Shown: positions 1-9,300, numbered from the stretch's first letter. The stretch: 21,933 bases of DNA from Sphacelaria rigidula (GCA_964200075.2 CAXNAA020000375.1:1-21933), one strand, 5' to 3'. A program made the numbers and translations. Notes: a model not told the origin generated them from the letters alone.

Positions 1-968
1 GTTTGATGGCTTTCGAATGCCTGCAAGCGCCACGGCGTACACACTCGGCAGCTCTCTGAAGTGCTGCGTTGCAGTCCGATTGTTTAGGACTTCTCCAAAA
101 TGAAGATACGCAGTAAAAATCAAGCCGCTTCAGTGTCGGAGAAGTCTGGACGTAGAGTCCGAAGAGTCCCAAAAAGTATGACTTCTCCGAAAAGCTGCGT
201 CGATATGCAACACCCAAGAAATAGAAAAGCACCAAGGGCAGGTCGGGTGGGGTATGTAGTTCTGAGTGCTCGGGTATAAAACACTAGCTGTGCTATGCGT
301 GCTTTTTCGTACACGTACATAGTACAGTACAGTACAGCACAGCACAGCACAGCACAACTGATTTTGAGGCAGCCACATTGTCTGATCGCAGCCTCGCAGA
401 TTGCATCGGACATATTACGGTATGGACAGGCACGGTGCAACTAGCGCACAGTATAGTACAGTACAATACATTAGTACGGTGCACTGCAGCCCCCGGGATA
501 TGGTAGCGTCTTCTTCTGTCTCAGTACGCTTCCATGCAGTAACGCTTCACTCATCACATCAGGTACCAAAATGAAGGGTGGAGAGAGTGAAGTCGGTACA
601 ACACACTTTCACCAGGTCCTCCACCGAGTCAATTTTTATTCGTGCTTGCAGGTTTAGAGCGATAGTCTGGTTTTCTAGCCGTATGCAGCGTATCTTCCAT
701 AAAGACCTCGAAGGTCCTCTCTCTCTTCTCCCTGCTATTGCTGGCCCGTGTTTCATGCCGCGGCGCTGTACAGATACAGTAAGCAGGAAGGGGATCCCGA
801 CATGGCCCCGAAGCGATAGCTCATTCTATCGCGGTTGGATTACTGGGTGGACATCGATGGGCACAAGGCGCTCGATATTGATATAACAGCATCAAACCGT
901 GCTGGTTGCCCCCCGTGCACAAGCAGCTTGGTCGAGATCGCTTCCAAACCATGGCGGGAACCTCCATA
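1..968. other. Gene-less stretch with short AGTAC/AGCAC repeats
   Basis: No open frame here has features of a real protein. Two low-complexity patches are visible. One at about 316-357 is built of ACAGT units that turn into ACAGC units. A looser one at about 447-476 is made of ACAGT and ACAAT units. The motif CTTCTCC or its complement recurs at about 89, 138 and 182, giving a small potential hairpin. A 102-codon plus-strand frame (578-886) starts with GTG, has no recognisable domain and is treated as chance. Confidence 0.5.
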
Positions 969-1440
969 AGGCTACTTCTTATGTATTAAAAAATGAAACT
1001 TGTTGAAAAGTGCATTTTTGGCCCTTCTCCATCGTTTTTCTCCCGAAAAGAGCGCTAGGCGGATGTTGGCACCTTGGAATGACTTGCTCTACTCGCTGAG
1101 ACGCTTCCAGAGCACCTTTGCGTTTCCCGTAGGTCACAGTTTTTTTTTTTGACAAACTTGCATTTTCAATGACAAACGGTCAAGTTATAAAAAAACAGGG
1201 GGAAAACTGACATTTTTTTGGTAAATTGACCGTTTGCTATTGAGAATGCAAGTTTGGCCAGAACCGAAACCGTGAGCTACGGAAAACGCAAAGGTGCTCT
1301 GGAATGACCTCAGCAAGTAGAACAAGTCATTCCAAGATGTCAACATCCGCCTAGCGCTCTTTTCGGGGGGGAAACGACGGAGACGGGCCAAAAATGCACT
1401 TTTCAACAAGTTTCATTTTTGTATACATAAGAAGTAGCCT
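969..1440. repeat. Large inverted repeat (foldback / MITE-like element)
   Basis: The left arm (969 to about 1196) is matched by the reverse complement of the right arm (about 1210 to 1440) along its whole length. The outer ends are AGGCTACTTCTTATG and CATAAGAAGTAGCCT. Inner shared blocks include AAGTGCATTTTTGGCCC, GAGCGCTAGGCGGATGTTG and CAGAGCACCTTTGCGTTT. By eye the arms agree at roughly 85-90% with few indels, and the spacer is only about 10-15 bases, so the transcript would fold into a hairpin of about 220 bp. No transposase and no clear target-site duplication flank it. The minus-strand frame at 1185-1409 lies wholly in this structure and is not a gene. A non-autonomous foldback DNA transposon, or an inverted duplication of an older repeat, are the main readings. 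Confidence 0.85.
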
Positions 1441-1946
1441 AAGCATGCAAATATTTGGAAAAAAGAAGCAAATGAGGTGTGGCCTCGCTCATCCTCGTGA
1501 AAAAAACTACCCGCAATTTGTAGAAGGTTAATATACCAAAATGGGTACACCATGGTGCTTTTGGAACAAAAAAGGGTAACGCATTTTTCGCTCTTGGGCG
1601 CCGCGCTGCACGTGGGCTGAGAACCTCAAAAACACGTTCCAGCGCCTCGGCCCCACGCCCAAGGTGTCTGGGCAGTACGCCCGACCATTCTTCTTCATTT
1701 TGATACGTGGTAGTAGGCTCAACTACGACGCGGAAAATGGGAGTCTGTGAGAGTACCCTTTTTTGTAAACAAACTAGGAGGGTACACCCTGCGCTCTGCT
1801 GAAAATTCTTCTCTTACCCGTTTTGTTAACGTATTGACCCGTTAACCCGAGACCCTTTTCCCCACAATGGTATGTTTGCGGCAGGTATCCGTTTGTGTAT
1901 TTTTTAGGTTAAAATGATGCCGATTCACAAAAAGGCCCCTGCAGTA
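1441..1946. other. Gene-less stretch
   Basis: No supported gene. At about 1590-1740 the plus strand reads with few stops and somewhat protein-like composition (a run including the residues RLGPTPKVSGQYAR), but it is short, has no recognised domain and is left unannotated. Confidence 0.35.
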
Positions 1947-2478
1947 TCATTTTGATTCAAAAACAATGTAAATTGACACCTGCCGCATATATACCATCTT
2001 GGGAGGAACGGTCCCAACAGGGTTAATAATAATGATCAAACGCACATCCTTTTTTGCCCTTTCCTGTGAAGTGGTGACCGTACCGCTGGCCCCGCAGAAG
2101 ATTCGCCGAACAGTCACAACCATGCCCATTTCTTGGTGAAGTTACACCCCACCAAAAATGTCGAACCTCAACCACCAACAAGTCATCGCCCCCTGCCGGT
2201 TGGCCTGCAGCCCGGAAGATTCGACGATGCAGACAGGGCGCGAACGCATGTATGCCGGAGCTAAGACATGACACACAGTGCTGAACCTGCACACACTTGA
2301 CTGCAGGGTGAGAACCGCGGTCGGGGCTTCTTCGGGAATGTCTTCCATGTATATGCCCAATATATCCACACGTTCTTGAAACAATGCGTTGTGAAGTGAA
2401 GAAACGGCTGTTCTGAAACCCAGATGTGGCATCGTCCATCTGACCTCATCTGAGGGGCGTTTGCGTTGTAAGGGTTAA
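1947..2478 (-). pseudogene. Coding-like frame of unknown function, one internal stop
   Basis: On the minus strand one frame runs from a stop near 2478 to a stop at 1947, interrupted by a single TAA near 2140. That is about 175 codons with one break. An ATG lies at 2432. The composition looks protein-like, with alternating hydrophobic and charged residues and stretches such as ERVDILGIYMED and GMVVTVRRIFCG. I do not recognise a family. It may be a decayed gene or exon, or a relic of a mobile element. Overlapping frames on the same strand (2023-2439 and 2261-2449) are treated as shadows. Chance remains possible because the region is not flanked by other gene signals. Confidence 0.3.
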
Positions 2479-2826
2479 ACTTCTACCACTGTACATGCAC
2501 TAGACTTGATCCTGTAACACTGCATTCAGCATGCGTGCAGCGTGAAGTGGGTTGCAAAACACATGTGCGACGATATAGTCGAGTTTGCACGATGCGACAC
2601 AGCGTGCATTCACGACCCCCCACCCGATTTCATTCTGTACCCACGTCTTCGAACGCATGCACAATGTTGCACGAAGCGGATGGCGAATCCCAGCGGCCAC
2701 CCGTGCATCTCCTTTTCTGTGGGGGTGGGCCAAGGTGAACAATTTTTCTTTTTGGTGAAGAGTATTGCAATCGTTGCGCTGCGGTGTGGTGTGTTGAGCT
2801 CTTCTCCTCTGTACATGTTGCTTCGT
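2479..2826. other. Gene-less stretch
   Basis: A 148-codon plus-strand frame (2542-2988) crosses this stretch but starts with GTG and reads straight through a SINE tail fragment, so it is not taken as a gene. Nothing else is supported. Confidence 0.4.
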
Positions 2827-2874
2827 GGGTTGTGTCTCCCTCGATTCTGGACGCCAGTCCAGAGGTTTCGGTAT
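2827..2874 (-). repeat. SINE tail fragment (copy D)
   Basis: On the minus strand this piece matches the 3' part of the SINE family seen at 3308, 10984 and 17330. The shared blocks are ATACCGAAA and ACTGGCGTCCAGAAT, followed by a diverged GA-rich and ACA-rich end. The seven bases between the two blocks differ from the other copies. No tRNA-like head is visible on its upstream side, so it is a truncated or rearranged fragment. Confidence 0.55.
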
Positions 2875-3307
2875 GGTACTGACTGGTACAATGTCGTTGG
2901 GTGCGGCGATCGGAGGAGGGCATCCGATTGTACAGTCTACGTGATCGGATTCGGATGTTCTTCATTCACTCCGGAATCCGGTCGGTGATCTTTGTGCCCA
3001 ATCGGCAAATTGCAGATCCCGCAACGGTCTAGTGTTCAACGTGGTGTCGTCACATGATGCCGTTCGGGCGTGTGTGTGCCGGCAAGACCTTTTACAGCAC
3101 AGAACAAGCAACAAGAACAATGAACCAGACGCACCTATTGCACGTATCCCGTCTTGTTGACGTGAAGGTCGGTGGCCGGATAGCGTTAGGAGGACGTCAA
3201 CACCCGCAAGCTGCTATGACTACTATTCAAACCGACCAACACTGACCCTGTCTGATTGATTGGCGTGATTGATTTGACTGCCTTGTTGATTATCCCATGT
3301 ACCTCCA
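2875..3307. other. Gene-less stretch
   Basis: No gene or repeat recognised. Short ATG-initiated frames (for example 3054-3245) have no domain features. Confidence 0.4.
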
Positions 3308-3540
3308 CCGGTCGCCCCGCTGGCTCAGTCGGTAACCTCGAAACCTTCTGACGGTTGGGTCTTGGGTTCAATCCTCGGAGCGATCTGGGATTTTTGCTCT
3401 CACCATGCCCAACAGTGGAGAACGACTATGTCGTGGGTACATAAAATTTGACTTCACGGTCGACGAGGGGAAGGGATTGCTGAACCCCTCTCGCGATATA
3501 CCGAAAGGTGTAGACCGGCGCCCAGAATAGATGGGACGGC

Positions 3541-3541
<1 letters not shown>
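3308..3541 (+). mobile_element. tRNA-derived SINE, short variant (copy A)
   Basis: The head is tRNA-like. A box-A-type sequence TGGCTCAGTCGG lies at 3321-3332 and a box-B-type sequence GGTTCAATCC at 3365-3374, 44 bases apart as in a pol III internal promoter. The body carries family blocks CCCAACAGTGGAGA, ATGTCGTGGGTA and GACTTCACGGTCGA. The 3' block ACCGAAAGGTGTA then GGCGCCCAGAATAGATGGGA ends in an (AC)n tract. Compared with copy C (17330-17690), this copy jumps from CTCTCGCGAT straight to the ACCGAAAGG block and so lacks about 130 internal bases. The element has no protein and would need a LINE enzyme for movement. The tRNA origin is inferred from the two boxes; the parent tRNA is not identified. 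Confidence 0.8.

Positions 3542-3586
<45 letters not shown>
3542..3586. repeat. (AC)n microsatellite at SINE 3' end
   Basis: About 22 uninterrupted AC units directly follow SINE copy A. Copies B and C end in short ACACAC tails, so the array probably grew from the SINE tail by slippage. Confidence 0.95.
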
Positions 3587-3587
<1 letters not shown>

Positions 3588-3596
3588 CTTGGCTCG

Positions 3597-3624
3597 CTAG
3601 TCGCTAGTCGCTAGTCGCTAGTCG
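3597..3624. repeat. CTAGTCG heptamer tandem repeat
   Basis: Four perfect copies of CTAGTCG lie 10 bases after the (AC)n array. Confidence 0.95.
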
Positions 3625-5250
3625 TGTGGATGTCATGGCAAGCGTTTATTTCCCCCCTTCTGGACTAGATTCACTTGACTGAATTCCCGCAGAGAATATA
3701 CCATAATCCCCGGGCAATAATGAAAATAACGGCAGCCATAGCCCTCAAGTTACCGATGCGCACTTCTCCTCGTTGCGTCAGGTCTTCTTATCTCTCAAGC
3801 CTCGCGTGGGGAGTTCAAGATGTGCACGTTTCCAGAGGCGTGGAAATCCCGGACATTTTTTGGGATTACGAGTTCATACTCAATACAGCATCTGTTTTGG
3901 CTATAGTTTCTTGACAGCAACGAGTTAGGAGCCGAAACGGGTGCACTATCATTTTTCTCGATTTGAAGTCAGCTACACGCCCACCTACTTTCAGCGCAAT
4001 AAAGCAATAATCCAGGTACAGTAAATTGATTCTTGCACCACACCGCCAGCAGTGGATATCCTCCATCACGCCGTCTTTGATGTCCCGGGATAGTGTGAAT
4101 ATGACCGATCGGAGCACGCGGCGCGCCCCTCGTTGGATACACGATTGCAGGGAACGTAGTCATTGTGTTTGTTTTTGCTGCTATTTATCTTATTTGCGCT
4201 GCAGTCATTTTCTTGGTTAGAGTAGTGGTACCGGTCTGTACTTATGGCAAATGAATGGAAACAATTTTATCATAGAGGGAAGTTCGAGAAAAAGAGAAAC
4301 GAAAAACGACAGGAAGAAACACAACGATAGCACTGAAAAAGTAGAAAAGTGGAGCGGAAGACGTGACAATACGCCGGGTGAAAAGCTACTGCAGTGCTGT
4401 CAGAGAAAACCCTCGATTATCCCCTGCCAGAGCTTCGAGTGAGGGGATCGTGCGAAAAACAGTACAGGGGACGCAGGTCGCGACTTAGCTATCTGGGGAT
4501 TGCACTATTCGGGCAGGAACACTCACCCACTAGCTCCGTGAGCAAGGCATGGAAACTAATATGACTCATGATTACGAAAGAGTAGCACTCAAGAGAGGAA
4601 GAACGCAGAACCCAAGAAAACGAAGAAGCAGGAGGAACCCAGATACCAAGCAGAACATGAGTAGGAGAAAGAGCTGGCGAACATCGCCAGAGGTTTCAGC
4701 CAAAGCGAAAACCCTCCAAGATCGATAGGAAGCAGAACGGGTGGCAGTTTTCCGTGTCACCCTCTCTGCCCACTCCAAACCTAACCAGGTATAAACCAGG
4801 CCCCTGTCTGGATCATTTCTATTTTGTATTCTTGACGGGCTGTTGGTGATGTTGTTGTGCCAGTGATGGCTGCTCTCCTCATGCCGATTCTCAACGCAGC
4901 AGGCTGTTGTGTGTGAAGTACATGAGGTTGGCAGACTCCATGCCTCCCTTTGTGTTCCTGTTTTTGTCTACCCACAAGTGGAAATACACACACACTGTAC
5001 ATGTACTGATTTTGACCCGGAGTAGAATGTGCCTTGCTTTGGAAGTAAAGCTCCTAGTACCTAGGTAGTAGAGCTGCAGTCGTTGGGAGATACTTCCTTT
5101 TACCGTCGCCGAAGACATAATCGCTGTTGGATGTTCACGGTGACTCAAAGTGAAAGCTTGCCAAGTCTAGCTCTAGAGTTGATCGTGGGATGACAAGCGC
5201 TACCGACGTATTGAAAAAAAACTCGGACAATTCGTGGTGCCTTTGAACCG
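3625..5250. other. Gene-less stretch with a purine-rich patch
   Basis: No supported gene over about 1.6 kb. Positions 4255-4375 and 4575-4735 are rich in A and G (GAAGAAGCAGGAGGAA type sequence), and frames there give low-complexity Lys/Arg/Glu peptides, so they are not counted as genes. No repeat shared with the rest of the window was seen. Confidence 0.4.
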
Positions 5251-5253
5251 TAG

Positions 5254-5496
5254 GACGGCGTATTTCACCACAACACATTCCTCGAGCTGGAGCTGAGCAG
5301 CCCCTATTTTTCCAGCGGCCGGAAGGAGGAATTATTCGAGGTGCTCGTCATGGAGCATAAGGAGGATGGCCACGTTAGGTCAGTTGATTGGTCGAAGCAC
5401 CTTGAACCCAGGCAATTAGCTATTCTAACCTCAGACGAGAAGAAGAGGTGCGAGAGATACCCTGGTCAATTTTTTGGGGCTACTAGCACAGTGGAA
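5254..5496 (+). other. 81-codon open frame without an early start, unknown
   Basis: The frame is open from after TAG at 5251 to TGA at 5497. Its composition is protein-like: short hydrophobic and acidic stretches such as KEELFEVLVMEHKEDG and LEPRQLAILTSDEKKR. The first ATG is well inside, so if real it is an exon or a gene fragment and not a complete gene. No domain is recognised. Chance cannot be excluded at this length. Confidence 0.25.
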
Positions 5497-5635
5497 TGAA
5501 TGTATGTAGTGGACAAGTGCCCGTGACCGAGGAACAACAGGTCATTGATACTCGTACTGTGCGAGTGGTGAGCACTGAAACGAGAATCCGCACGTCGACA
5601 GGGGCAATGAACAAAAGGGCAGCAATAAATTCCCG

Positions 5636-5980
5636 CTACCTCTCCCCTTCCCCTATCCCCGACTTCAGCTTGACAATGAAAATGGATCCATTTTCGTACA
5701 CATGTTGATCACATACTGTAGTTGAATATTTAACGCCCCTGAGCTGTACCCAAGTGACTACCACGCCCAGTGCATGCGCGTTTAAGCCGCCAGTGGAGCT
5801 CGTGATATTGCTGGATACGGCATGAAACGACTTTTGAAGATGCTCTTGACCCTCACGGGCCGAGGTTGGCGTACTATACTTTCTTCCGCGGTTGTGCGCC
5901 TCGCGGTATCTCTCGTCTTGCTCCAGCGACTGAGTTAGAGCCAGGCAGATGCTTTCACCCAAAAAAATCAAGAAATGCAT
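5636..5980 (-). CDS. Hypothetical 114-aa frame, unknown function
   Basis: An ATG-initiated minus-strand frame of 114 codons. The first 15 residues or so are hydrophobic (FLIFLGESICLAL), which could be a signal peptide or simply intron sequence: a pyrimidine-rich tract ending in CTAACTCAG precedes the codons for SLEQDERYREAH and could be a splice acceptor. The remainder is polar, mixed charge, and ends KLKSGIGEGER. I do not recognise a family. It lies just upstream of the copia element and could be a last exon on the minus strand. Evidence is only open-frame length and composition. Confidence 0.25.
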   Translation of the reverse strand: MHFLIFLGESICLALTQSLEQDERYREAHNRGRKYSTPTSAREGQEHLQKSFHAVSSNITSSTGGLNAHALGVVVTWVQLRGVKYSTTVCDQHVYENGSIFIVKLKSGIGEGER

Positions 5981-6165
5981 ATCATATCACGCACTGAAAT
6001 CAAGCAAATTTCTACTCTACACTAATCACTTGACATCATACAAAACTGAAATAGTTGGCCTTCCCCTCCCCAAGACCAAATTCAGACGCCTTGAGAAGCA
6101 ATTTGCTATGGTTCTTCTTTATCTTCGTTGTTTGTTGTTTGTTGTTTGTTGTGTTTGAAAATTGT
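5981..6165. other. Short gene-less stretch with TTTG repeat before the LTR element
   Basis: Contains a (GTTT/TTGT)n tract at about 6126-6152 ending 13 bases before the start of the LTR homology. The 5' LTR therefore abuts a simple repeat. Confidence 0.5.
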
Positions 6166-6566
6166 GCAGATGATGTATTGGACATAGATCTCATACGTAG
6201 ATTCTCGGGCATGTAGTCAACGAGCCTGGTGGGAACCAGTACGGTTCAGTACAAAGTACCAACAGGAACCGTCCGGGAAGCAATACTGTAGCCAGTGTTC
6301 AGTCGAGCCAGAACGGCTCCGCAGCTCCATATTGTAAGCTCTATAGTTGGGGTTGAGGGGTGAGATTTCAGAGAGAGAAGGTTCAGATAGAGCTGTACAC
6401 CAGCGGGTGACGTCTGAATGAATAATGAAAAGCACGGCGATGCAGCGTCCCACTCGGGTAGGTCGTCTGCTCAACCCATCAAGATCTCTCGTGACAGTTG
6501 CCTTGCTCCGCTATAAAACGGTGCACTGCGAGGAAGCGCGCCACGGCCACACCAAACACCTCACAA
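6166..6566 (+). repeat. 5' LTR of the copia element
   Basis: Direct repeat identical to 9897-10297 except at two sites (GCATGTAG versus GCATATAG, and GCAATACTG versus GCAGTACTG), with no indels: 399 of 401 bases by eye. A TG...CA boundary fits 6171-6565 (395 bp), but homology extends a few bases further on each side, so exact ends are uncertain by about 8 bases. The sequence after it, starting GTGCACAG, has no recognisable initiator-Met primer binding site. Confidence 0.95.
6512..6518 (+). promoter_or_regulatory. TATA box in the 5' LTR
   Basis: TATAAAA in a GC-rich setting, 48 bases before the LTR end. It is the likely core promoter for the genomic transcript, which implies that R plus U5 is very short (about 25-30 bases). 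The same motif is at 10243-10249 in the 3' LTR. Confidence 0.6.
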
Positions 6567-6594
6567 GTGCACAGTTTCGTGAGCCTCGACGAGT

Positions 6595-7473
6595 ATGGAG
6601 GCAGACCCACGCAAGTTGCCAGTCTGGACGGGCGCTCGCGGGCACTCGCGAGAAACATGGGACGCATGGGGACTTTCCATCGTTGCATACGTAGGGGGGA
6701 AGGGACTATACCCCCTGCTGCGACCGGATTACACCACACCGGCCATTCCGACAGCGACCACGACACTTGACCAGCGTAGGGCGTACGAAGCGCACGAATG
6801 CAATACACAGCCCTTACGGTTCCTCCTGGCATAGACTACGGAAGGGTCAGCCGCAGTCATCGTCGCACGATGCGAGCACGGTGGCAACCCTGACGGCAGG
6901 GAAGTCTGGCTGGAGATGGAACGGATGTACGGATGATGTGCACAGGACGAGCGGCCTGTGCAACTACCTGCATTGGAACGAAGACTGCGGAATCTCCGAT
7001 GCAATTTTGCAGAAGAATCAGCAGATTCCATGGTAGAGCTGGACAACATCTAGGGGGAGTTCGAAGCGCTTGGAAACGCCAAAGCCGATGCGACCAAGAA
7101 GGCAGCTCTTTTACTCGGGATCAAGGAGGCGCTTCCACGAGTATCCATCCAGCTAACAACCCAGCCAGGTATGACGTACGATGAGCTAAAACGGGCAGTC
7201 GTAGCATTATCAGCACATCTTACGTCTGACATGGAACGCCGCGATGAGGAAGTAGCGTTCTAATCGAGAACCGACGGCAACAAAACTGACTCGGGGCTCG
7301 ACAACAATCAATGCGCCTACTGTTTGAAGCGAAATCATAGGTGGAGGGAGTGTCGCTTCTACCTTGACGGCAAACCTCCGGCTGAACGACCGCCGGGGAT
7401 AAGCCCCGCACGAACGTTCCCATCCCCTCCACAAAACGGCAGAAGTAATGAGAGGAGGGACAGATCGCAGGCA
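6595..7473 (+). pseudogene. gag: copia gag (nucleocapsid/capsid) with four nonsense codons
   Basis: Starts at the ATG at 6595, 29 bases after the 5' LTR (residues MEADPRKLPVWTGAR). The frame continues through TAG 6832, TGA 6934, TAG 7051 and TAA 7261 without any frameshift. Recognisable parts are a capsid-like region (REVWLEMERMYG; then LTTQPGMTYDELKRAVVAL) and a zinc knuckle of the form C-X2-C-X4-H-X4-C at 7312-7353 (CAYC...H...C), the RNA-binding motif of nucleocapsid. At TAG 7051 the context (N-I-stop-G-E-F) suggests a former tryptophan, TGG to TAG. Family placement rests on the knuckle, the position, and the downstream protease and integrase. Confidence 0.85.
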
Positions 7474-7920
7474 TTCATGACGATGAACGTGGTAGTCGAA
7501 GATGAGCAAGTAGTATCCATGTGCACGAAGACCAACACTGACACAGAGGTGTCGATTCTCTGCGACTCGGGAGCGAATGTCCACATGACTCCCTGGAAAC
7601 AGGATCTCAGGAAAACACGTACGGTCAATCAAAGCTGTACATTTGGGAACAAGGAACAGCTGCAGGCACTGGCAATGGGAGAGATCCCATTGCATGTGGG
7701 CGCTCGGGGAAAGGAGGCTCCGGCAAAGGTCAGACTGAACGATGTACTTTGGGTCCCTGGACTATCTTGCCGGCTGCTGAGTACCGCAACGATTCGGCGT
7801 GACGGAGGAGAATTCGTGGATTTCGGCAGGAAGGAGAGCTACCTTCGGTTCAGAAAGGATGAACCGAAGATCCCCCTAGCCGACGATAGAGGGTTCCTGC
7901 CCCTGTCGGCATCGCTGTAG
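7474..7920 (+). pseudogene. copia protease region
   Basis: Same frame as gag. The retroviral-type aspartic protease catalytic loop D-S-G-A is at 7564-7575, followed by NVHMTP, the typical Ty1/copia arrangement where the DSGA loop is followed by an HMT segment. A later block VLWVPGLSCRLLS is also typical of copia protease C-terminal ends. The frame is open from 7264 to TAG at 7918, the longest intact stretch around the protease, so the active-site loop itself survives. In the family this enzyme cleaves the Gag-Pol polyprotein inside the virus-like particle. Without full-length translation it could be made here only after stop readthrough or reinitiation. Confidence 0.88.
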
Positions 7921-8793
7921 GGGGATGGCAAACATACGGCGTCGGCGCACGCTTCGTTCGCAAACAAGAAGCAGCGCTTCACATTGAAGGAGTGGGACGA
8001 CACCTCAGGACACATCGATCCGGCTGCCACAAAACACCTCGAGAAGCGTGGGCTGATCGATGTTACTGATACCACGGTGGCGTCCGAGATGCGCCGCAGC
8101 GTCTGCAAGGAATGCAAGTCCAAGGCGCTCGGCTACGGCCGCGGCGGCACGAGTTCCAAAGCACCAGGTGAAGTTGTGCACACTGATCTTGAAGGCCCTT
8201 TCCACGCCGATGTCATGGGCATGAAATACTTTCAGGTTTTCGTGGACGAGGCCAGTCGAGACAAGCACGTTGTTGGACTCAAGACACGAGATGCGGCCAC
8301 TGGCGCCACAGGAGCCTACATCGACGGAATGGCCCGTGAGGGAGTGGCCATCAAGTGTATCAGCGGAGACGGTGCTGGGGAACTTGGACGGTCGGTCACA
8401 TTTCAACGCATGCTGACCAATCGCGGCATCAAGTGGCGCTCCTCACCGCCAAGGACACCGCAAAGTAATGGAATGGCTGAACGTGCAATTCAACAACTGA
8501 TGAGGATAGCACGCAGCCAACTGGTGAAAGCGGGACGCGGAGAGGACTACTGGTTCTTCGCTGTGGCGGACGCGGCATTCAAGACCGAAGGGATACCCCA
8601 CGAGTACCTCGGGGGCGAGACCCCATGTGAGAGGCTGACAGGAAAGTCTTTCAACTACGACCGGCTTCGTACTTGGGGACTCGAGTGTTTCGTGTATCAG
8701 CACAAGCAGCAGCGCGGCGCTGCTGCAAAGTTCCGCCCATTTGCGAAGCGGGGCATCTTGGTGGGGCACGATCGGCATTCTCTCTGCTGATAG
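7921..8793 (+). pseudogene. copia GAG-pre-integrase and integrase core
   Basis: Same frame, opening after TAG 7918 and open to TGA 8788 and TAG 8791, which are adjacent. The N-terminal part carries the HxxxH-type zinc-binding region of the GAG-pre-integrase domain (SGHIDPAATKH ... CKEC). The rve integrase core follows: first Asp at 8185-8187 (HTDLEGP), second Asp at 8368-8370 (SGDGAGEL), Glu at 8479-8481 (QSNGMAERA). Spacing is 60 residues between the Asps and 36 between Asp and Glu, close to the DD35E pattern. The downstream block (GILVGHD then LWLIQEPKFI) corresponds to the usual end of the integrase region, with the two stops falling between these parts. The catalytic triad is intact even though the polyprotein is not. 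Confidence 0.92.
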
Positions 8794-9300
8794 CTATGGC
8801 TGATACAAGAGCCAAAGTTCATTAAGTCTTCACACATCACGTTTGAATCAGAGGCCAAGATCCTAGACATTGTGGGGGAGCTGAAGGCGGTCGAACAGAG
8901 TGATGGCGAGGACGAACCATCGGAAGAAGGGAAAGCAGCGAATATTGACGGCGATGATGGCCCGGGTGGACAGCCACCTCAGGACCCGCCAACGTCAAAG
9001 CGCTATTATCCGGATAGTGGACTGCGCAGGTCCAGTCAACTAGCGCAGCGGCATCGAGGGGACAACGCACCGCAACGCTTCAAAAGTTCTGACGGGAGCG
9101 ATTCTGATTATGGAAATTTCCTCGCCACCCTTCTACAAGAAGCGGACAAAGGCGCATTCTGCATGCTCGGGGGGCGGAATCGTCTCTGGACCACAGGGAC
9201 CGTCGACAGCGAAAGAAGCCCTGGCAGAACCTGATGCTGACAGATAGAAAGTGGTCATGGAAGAGGAAATCCAACTGAAGGGTAACGAGCCTCAGAGCCG
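8794..9300 (+). pseudogene. copia integrase-RT linker and truncated start of reverse transcriptase
   Basis: The original frame continues to TGA 9232. It encodes an acidic linker (QSDGEDEPSEEGK), then RRSSQLAQRH, a basic patch typical just before copia RT, and a segment with DYGNFLATLLQEADKG. At a G-run at 9169-9174 the sense moves to the +1 frame, where AKEALAEPDADR, a stop, then KVVMEEEIQLKGN is read. This resembles the usual RT start (EAL..PDA..W..AM.EEI), with TGG changed to TAG at 9245. The similarity ends near 9290. The RT catalytic motifs and the RNase H domain do not follow, which indicates an internal deletion or replacement. Confidence 0.78.

Noticed and set aside
1185-1409. 74-codon minus-strand frame
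   Set aside because: Wholly inside the foldback palindrome; a by-product of the repeat.
2542-2988. 148-codon plus-strand frame
   Set aside because: GTG start, no domain, and it reads through a SINE tail fragment.
7210-7695. 161-codon minus-strand frame
   Set aside because: Antisense to gag and protease, including the zinc knuckle and DSGA loop.
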